Origin: an uncultured Collinsella sp.
GTDB lineage: Bacteria; Actinomycetota; Coriobacteriia; Coriobacteriales; Coriobacteriaceae
Direction of reading: 5' to 3'
DNA length: 64,000 nt
Assembly: GCA_937934165.1 (NCBI GenBank)
Contig: CALGZX010000018.1
Coordinates: 1-64,000 of the forward strand
Shown here: positions 59,960 through 64,000 of the stretch, piece by piece
Position numbering within the stretch: the first letter of the stretch is position 1
Layout of the letters: each line of letters begins with the position of its first letter
Notes under the pieces: generated by a model
Told to the model about the DNA's origin: nothing
Database searches by the model: none
Seen by the model: the letters and a program-made list of their open reading frames with translations, nothing else
Made by a program: the position numbers and the translations under genes

Positions 59960-60964
59960 ATGGCCGCTGTTAAAAAATCGGTTTCCGTTAAGGATGTGGC
60001 GCGTCTCGCGGGCGTCTCGGAGCAGACGGTCTCGCGCACCGTGCACGATTCGCCCAGCGTGCGCCCCGAGACCAAGGAACGCGTGCGTGCCGCCATGCGC
60101 GAGCTGGGGTATCGCCCCAATTTTGCCGGTCGATCGCTGCGCCGTGGCAGGTTTAAGACCGTCGGCGTCGCCATGTTCAACATTACCGGTACCGGCAACC
60201 TCGACCGTATGGAGGGCTTTGCCGCCGCGGCCGACAAACATGGCTATGCCATCACCCTCACTAAAGTAGACGGGCATCCGTATACCCTCGAGAGCGCATC
60301 GTCACGCATGAGCGCGCTGCCGGTAGACGGTATGGTCGTGATCATGAACCGCATGCCGGCAGACTTTGGCACTTTTGAGCCGCTGCCCGGTATGCAGACG
60401 GTGCTCGTTACCATGCTGGAGCACCCGCTCTGTTCAACGGTCGATAACGACCAGTTCGATTGCTCGCGTCAAGTTGTCGAGTACTTGCTGGGGCGGGGGC
60501 ACAAGACTGTGCACTTTATCTCATGCCCCGAGCGCTCGCTTTCGGGCATGCGGCGCGAGGAAGGCTGGCGCGAGACATTGCGCGCGCATGGCATTGAGCC
60601 CCCGCAGCTCGTGCGCGGCGACTGGACGGCACAGAGCGGATATGCCGCAGGCCAGGCTCTGGCGGATGATCCGACCTGTACTGCCATCTATGCCTCCAAC
60701 GATGCCATGGCATATGGCTGCATTCGCGGGCTCGAGTCGCGCGGAAAGCACGTGCCCGAGGATGTGAGCGTGGTGGGTGTTGATGACAGCCTGGGCGATA
60801 TCGTGCCCGATTGTCGCCTGACCACGGTGCGCTTTGACAACAAGCGCGTCGGCATGTGGGCGGTTGACAAGATTGCCGGCGCTGAGGGCGTTGAACCCGG
60901 TGTGGAGCACATGCTGTTTCCGGGCGTGCTCGTCGAGGGCGATACGGTGCGCGATTGGCGCTAG
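59960..60964 (+). CDS. LacI-family regulator (cassette 3)
   Basis: 334 residues. HTH VKDVARLAGVSEQTVSRTVH and a sensor domain with VVGVDDSLGDIVPDCRLTTV. Similar in length and layout to the other two LacI proteins, and divergent from its own EIICB-GH1 operon. Control by a cellobiose-type ligand is inferred. The 214 bp after it hold the promoter of the EIIA gene and no 57-bp repeat. Confidence 0.94.
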   Translation: MAAVKKSVSVKDVARLAGVSEQTVSRTVHDSPSVRPETKERVRAAMRELGYRPNFAGRSLRRGRFKTVGVAMFNITGTGNLDRMEGFAAAADKHGYAITLTKVDGHPYTLESASSRMSALPVDGMVVIMNRMPADFGTFEPLPGMQTVLVTMLEHPLCSTVDNDQFDCSRQVVEYLLGRGHKTVHFISCPERSLSGMRREEGWRETLRAHGIEPPQLVRGDWTAQSGYAAGQALADDPTCTAIYASNDAMAYGCIRGLESRGKHVPEDVSVVGVDDSLGDIVPDCRLTTVRFDNKRVGMWAVDKIAGAEGVEPGVEHMLFPGVLVEGDTVRDWR

Positions 60965-61085
60965 AGCGCGGGTCTGTTTGGGTTTCCGTTAATTGTGTTC
61001 GATATTGTTCAGATTGGTTTAAAAACCGTTCACGGGCGAAAAGTGACCGTCCATAGCTCGAAATTACGTTTTGCGCTGTTCTTTT

Positions 61086-61100
61086 TTGTTTGAATGTTAT
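61086..61100. promoter_or_regulatory. TTGTTTGAATGTTAT element before EIIA
   Basis: One mismatch to 45084-45098 in front of the DeoR gene; a candidate DeoR site. An ACCGTTCACGG element is at 61025-61035. Confidence 0.45.
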
Positions 61101-61178
61101 TGTTTCTGACATACACAACGCAGCGCGTATGCCCGGACGCGATGCTCTCCATTGGTTCATATGTGAAAGGAACGCAAC

Positions 61179-61517
61179 ATGGCAACCAAAGAAGAAATCT
61201 CGATGGTTGGATTCGAGATTGTCGCATACGCAGGTGACGCCCAGACCGATCTGCTTGCAGCGCTCGATGCTGCTCGCGAGGGTGACTTTGAGAAGGCCGA
61301 GCAGCTGCACAAGGATGCCAGCGATGCACTCATCGGTGCCCACGACACGCAGACCAAGCTGCTTTCGCAGGAGGCCGGCGGTGGCGAGATGGAGATGACC
61401 TTCATCATGGCTCACGCTCAGGACACCCTCATGACCACTATGATTCTGGAGAAGCAGGCCCGCTTTACCATCGATGCCTACAAGCGCATTGCCGAGCTCG
61501 AGGCCAAGCTCGCCTAA
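61179..61517 (+). CDS. stand-alone PTS EIIA, lactose/cellobiose family
   Basis: 112 residues, three-helix EIIA. Phosphorylated His79 and metal-binding Asp82 in MAHAQDTLMTT. It is the only EIIA near the three EIICB cassettes, which all lack one, so it most likely phosphorylates all three. SD GAAAGGAA precedes the ATG. It has its own promoter region (shared elements with the DeoR gene and with the cassettes) and a strong terminator. Confidence 0.95.
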   Translation: MATKEEISMVGFEIVAYAGDAQTDLLAALDAAREGDFEKAEQLHKDASDALIGAHDTQTKLLSQEAGGGEMEMTFIMAHAQDTLMTTMILEKQARFTIDAYKRIAELEAKLA

Positions 61518-61545
61518 CGAGCCCTCACAACCAAGCCCCTTTCCA

Positions 61546-61580
61546 AAAGCCCTGCCGCTACCCGCGGCAGGGCTTTTTTC
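61546..61580 (+). terminator. terminator of EIIA
   Basis: AGCCCTGCCGC / GCGGCAGGGCT then TTTTTT. Confidence 0.9.
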
Positions 61581-61609
61581 TGTCCTCCTCCCCGCAACTC
61601 ATCCCGAGA

Positions 61610-61655
61610 TAGTCATTGGGGACGTTCTTAAACGACTAGTCATTGGGGACAGTCT
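61610..61655 (+). repeat. REP-like GGGAC element, double copy
   Basis: TAGTCATTGGGGACGTTCTT followed by AAACGACTAG, then a second TAGTCATTGGGGACAGTC overlapping the first arm. The first 30 bases match the reverse complement of 43771-43801 with few differences. Confidence 0.75.
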
Positions 61656-61743
61656 TGGTGCGCTCCGTTCGTCCTCCCGTTCGATTTTTGCTCGGTGGGT
61701 ATACTTCCTTTCGCATTAAACGCCGGACTGAGGAGGTATCCAA

Positions 61744-62757
61744 ATGCCGGATAACGGGTCAATACAAAAAAGAGGCGCGCACGAGATGGCTCATGGGCGT
61801 CCTGTCCAGATAACCGAGCACACGACGGTAACCGAGCTGCAGCCCAGCCTGTCCGATGTCGTGTGCGCAAACAAAAAGCTGCAGATTGGCTTTATCGTTG
61901 CGCTCGTGGTGCTGGCGCTGCTGTCGGGCTTTGTGGCTCGTCCGCATTTCGCCGATACCAAAACTTGGGACTCCACCATCGAGGTCATCGACCAAAAGAA
62001 AGGCAACGTTTTGGCGCTCACGACCTCGTGCGTGGCGCTGTCTGCGGGCATTACCGCGCTGCCGGGTGATACGGGAACGCCGGTTGCCGAGCAGCTCGCG
62101 CAGCTTTCAGGCAACCTTGGTATCGTGCTTACCGTGCTATACCTAGAGAAATATTTGCTCACGATTTTGTGGTCGGTTGGCCTGGGCATCTTAATCCCGT
62201 TTGCATTGGTGCTCTTTGCGGTGTCGCTCGGCATTCACGGGCGCTGGAGCACGAGCACTGTCCTGCGCCGTGTGGCGACACGCGTGCTGGTGGTTGCCGT
62301 GATCGGCATGGCGCTCGTGCCCGCGAGCGTATGGGTGTCGCAGAAGGTCGATGAAACGTATCGAGTGAGCATCGAGGCGGCCGAGCAAAAGGCGGCCGAC
62401 GCTGCGAGTGCGGCAGATAGCGATAGCTCCAAAACAAGCAAGAAAAAGACCGAGTCCGCAGAGCCCAAGAACGTGCTTGAGCAGCTTGCCGACGGCGCCT
62501 CGGGTCTCGTCGCGTCGGTGACCAGCGGCGCCAAGCAGATGACCGACGAGATTGTGCAGCAGGTGACCGACCTAATCGAAGGCGTCATCGTGATGATCGT
62601 GACTTCGTGCGTGATTCCATTGCTGGTGCTCGCAGCGTTTCTGTGGCTGGGTCACGTATTGCTGGGGATTGATATTTCCGGCCCGGCGAACTATTTGACG
62701 GGCCGCTTTCTGAGTGCTCCGTCCAAGCACGCCAAAAAGGGTGGGCAGTTCGAGTAG
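61744..62757 (+). CDS. conserved membrane protein, function unknown
   Basis: 337 residues with about five to six membrane segments (FIVALVVLALLSGFVA, VLALTTSCVALSAGIT, YLLTILWSVGLGILIPFALVL-type helix, VLVVAVIGMALVPASVWV, IVMIVTSCVIPLLVLAAFLW). Between the fourth and fifth lies a charged loop of about 75 residues (AADSDSSKTSKKKTESAEPK and amphipathic helices). No family or catalytic motif recognised. The ATG at 61744 follows GAGGAGG; ATG 61786 is an alternative. TATACT near 61699 is a likely -10. Confidence 0.8.
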   Translation: MPDNGSIQKRGAHEMAHGRPVQITEHTTVTELQPSLSDVVCANKKLQIGFIVALVVLALLSGFVARPHFADTKTWDSTIEVIDQKKGNVLALTTSCVALSAGITALPGDTGTPVAEQLAQLSGNLGIVLTVLYLEKYLLTILWSVGLGILIPFALVLFAVSLGIHGRWSTSTVLRRVATRVLVVAVIGMALVPASVWVSQKVDETYRVSIEAAEQKAADAASAADSDSSKTSKKKTESAEPKNVLEQLADGASGLVASVTSGAKQMTDEIVQQVTDLIEGVIVMIVTSCVIPLLVLAAFLWLGHVLLGIDISGPANYLTGRFLSAPSKHAKKGGQFE

Positions 62758-62792
62758 CTAAAACAGCTGTATATACCGGGGCATACCGCCGA

Positions 62793-62830
62793 AGGGCGGC
62801 CGAGATGCGTTCTCGGCCGCCCTCTTTGTT
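62793..62830 (+). terminator. terminator of the membrane protein gene
   Basis: Perfect 13-bp stem AGGGCGGCCGAGA / TCTCGGCCGCCCT with a CTTTG tail. Confidence 0.8.
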
Positions 62831-63065
62831 TGTTGAACACATGGGCGCTACGTCCGCGCCGGGCCCAAACGGTCAGCAATCATCCGTGAACGGTATTTGT
62901 TCAAAAAAGAACAAAGATAAACAAATAGTTGTTGCAGTTGCTGTTCGAATGTGTTCAAATAAACATGAACAGTGAAGAACCGCACATTCAGATGCCCGGA
63001 CCTGAACGCGATTCAACACTTCCAAACAGGAACTACGCACCTGCGTATCTCTCAAGGAGGATGTC
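62831..63065. other. control region of lacAB
   Basis: Contains CCGTGAACGGTATTTGTTC (62884-62902), the palindrome TTTGTTC-N6-GAACAAA (62896-62915) and TGTTC-N10-GAACA near 62953. These are candidate sites for a DeoR/LacR-type regulator and the shared GTGAACGGT factor. Confidence 0.55.
62896..62915. promoter_or_regulatory. TTTGTTC-N6-GAACAAA palindrome
   Basis: Perfect 7-bp arms; it overlaps the GTGAACGGT element. DeoR/LacR regulators bind related TTTGTTC repeats in lactic-acid bacteria. Confidence 0.55.
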
Positions 63066-63494
63066 ATGAGGGTTGTAATCGCTTCCGATGCCGACGGTAT
63101 GTCGATGAAGGAGTCCATCAAGGAGATGCTCATCGCCGACGGTCACGAGGTCGTCGACTATTCCGAGACCCCTGCCGCGGACTTTGTCGATTCCGCGACC
63201 GCCGTTGCCAAGGACCTGCTGGAGCACAAGGATTCCCAGGGCTTCGCATTCGATAAGTACGGCGTCGGCTCCTATATGGCCGCCGTCAAGATCAAGGGTA
63301 TGGTCGTCGCCAACATTTCCGACGAGCGTTCCGCCTACATGACCCGCGAGCACAACGGCTCGCGCATGGTCACCATGGGCCCGGGCGTTGTGGGCACCGA
63401 GGTCGCCAAGAAGATCGCCCGCGAGTTCCTGCGCGCCCAGTATGCCGGCGGCCGTCACCAGATCCGTGTCGACATGCTCAACAAGATGGCCTAA
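63066..63494 (+). CDS. lacA: galactose-6-phosphate isomerase subunit LacA
   Basis: 142 residues, RpiB/LacAB fold: VVIASDADGMSMKESIKEML at the N-terminus and GVVGTEVAKKIAREFL near the end. With LacB (next gene) it interconverts galactose-6-phosphate and tagatose-6-phosphate. LacA-type chains lack the full active site of RpiB, fitting a heteromeric enzyme. SD AAGGAGG precedes the ATG. Confidence 0.92.
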   Translation: MRVVIASDADGMSMKESIKEMLIADGHEVVDYSETPAADFVDSATAVAKDLLEHKDSQGFAFDKYGVGSYMAAVKIKGMVVANISDERSAYMTREHNGSRMVTMGPGVVGTEVAKKIAREFLRAQYAGGRHQIRVDMLNKMA

Positions 63495-63557
63495 CGAGAG
63501 CCACCGAGAACTCGAACTTCTACCTCAACTTGTGAATTCAGACGAAAGGACGTTCTG

Positions 63558-64000
63558 ATGAAGAAGACCATCGCAATCGGTTGCGACCATATCGTTACGG
63601 ACGAGAAGATCTATCTGGCCGACCGCCTGGAGCAGGCTGGCTACAAGGTGCTCGACTGCGGCACCTATAGCCACACCCGTACGCACTATCCCATCTACGG
63701 TAAGGCCGTGGGCGAGGCTGTTGCCAGCGGCAAGGCCGACTTTGGCGTGGCCCTGTGCGGCACCGGCATCGGCATCACCAACGCCGTCAACAAGGTCCCC
63801 GGCGCTCGCTGCGCCCTGGTTCGCGACATGACCTCTGCCCTGTATGCCCGTCGCGAGCTCAACGCCAACATCGTGGGCTTTGGCGGCAAGATCACCGGCG
63901 AGTTCCTGATGGCCGATATCATGCTTGCCTTCCTGGAGGAGCCCTACGAGAAGACTCCCGAGCACGACGCCCTGATCGCCAAGATCGACGCCTGCAATAA
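63558..64000 (+). CDS. lacB: galactose-6-phosphate isomerase subunit LacB, 3' end missing
   Basis: 147 complete codons, then the window ends inside a codon, so a short C-terminal part is missing (family about 171 residues). [14 protein letters not shown] and the active-site region [15 protein letters not shown] (Cys and the phosphate loop) mark it as the catalytic LacB/RpiB-like chain. It pairs with LacA 63 bp upstream. SD GAAAGGA precedes the ATG. The product would feed the LacC kinase at 41252. Confidence 0.93.
   Translation, partial: MKKTIAIGCDHIVTDEKIYLADRLEQAGYKVLDCGTYSHTRTHYPIYGKAVGEAVASGKADFGVALCGTGIGITNAVNKVPGARCALVRDMTSALYARRELNANIVGFGGKITGEFLMADIMLAFLEEPYEKTPEHDALIAKIDACN

Overview
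The window is a dense, high-GC chromosomal segment. Its features suggest a gut coriobacterium (Actinomycetota), most likely Collinsella or a close relative: PTS-dominated carbohydrate uptake, a 6-phospho-beta-glycosidase repertoire, a Mn-type pyrophosphatase, and housekeeping genes in small operons with SD sequences of the AGGAGG type. The taxon is an inference from gene content, since no rRNA gene is present.

Layout. 1-3869: end of a GH1 gene followed by a split lactose/cellobiose PTS (EIIC, EIIB, EIIA) and a ROK sugar kinase. 4038-14322: housekeeping genes (ppaC, nhaA, an aspartate-type aminotransferase, a STAS protein, tatA/B-tatC, hypA-hypB, topA). 14391-16010: an IS1111-like IS110-family element inserted in a palindromic REP-like sequence. 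16026-31098: a zinc-ribbon protein, tmk-holB-ricT-comF, a putative PD-(D/E)XK protein, a repeat-rich gap, a structured leader that is a candidate raiA-type ncRNA, a solute-binding lipoprotein, hpf, degV, an oxidoreductase with a Cys/His tail, and an IDH-like dehydrogenase. 31211-32098: an XRE/DUF2975 pair. 32801-45890: an amino-sugar/galactose locus with a mannose-family PTS carrying YajC inside the operon, GntR, agaS, nagA, a frameshifted mutarotase, lacC, a nagA remnant, YhcH, tRNA-Thr, an orphan EIIB lacking the active-site His, galM and a DeoR regulator. 46322-60964: three tandem cassettes, each with GH1, an EIICB fusion and a divergent LacI. 61179-64000: a stand-alone EIIA, a membrane protein and lacA-lacB (lacB cut by the window end).

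How it works together. Sugars enter as phosphates. GalNAc/GlcNAc-type amino sugars would pass through AgaS and NagA, and galactose-6-P through LacAB and LacC; no tagatose-bisphosphate aldolase is visible. Beta-glucosides enter through the EIICB proteins and are split by 6-phospho-beta-glucosidases. None of the three EIICB proteins has an EIIA domain, so the single EIIA at 61179 is the obvious shared phosphodonor. Operators can be read directly: a CTGGT-N4-ACCAG site pair for GntR, a different operator set for each LacI, and a recurring GTGAACGGT-like element in front of the carbohydrate operons.

Most unusual feature: nine 57-bp near-palindromic units (16-bp arms around a 25-bp centre) separated by 22-24 bp, in three arrays (46011-46229, 50900-51196, 56069-56206). 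The arrays sit in convergent 3' gaps and bound the PTS/GH1/LacI cassettes. A second repeat family has a conserved GGGAC core between locus-specific complementary arms, and the IS1111-like element sits inside one such copy.
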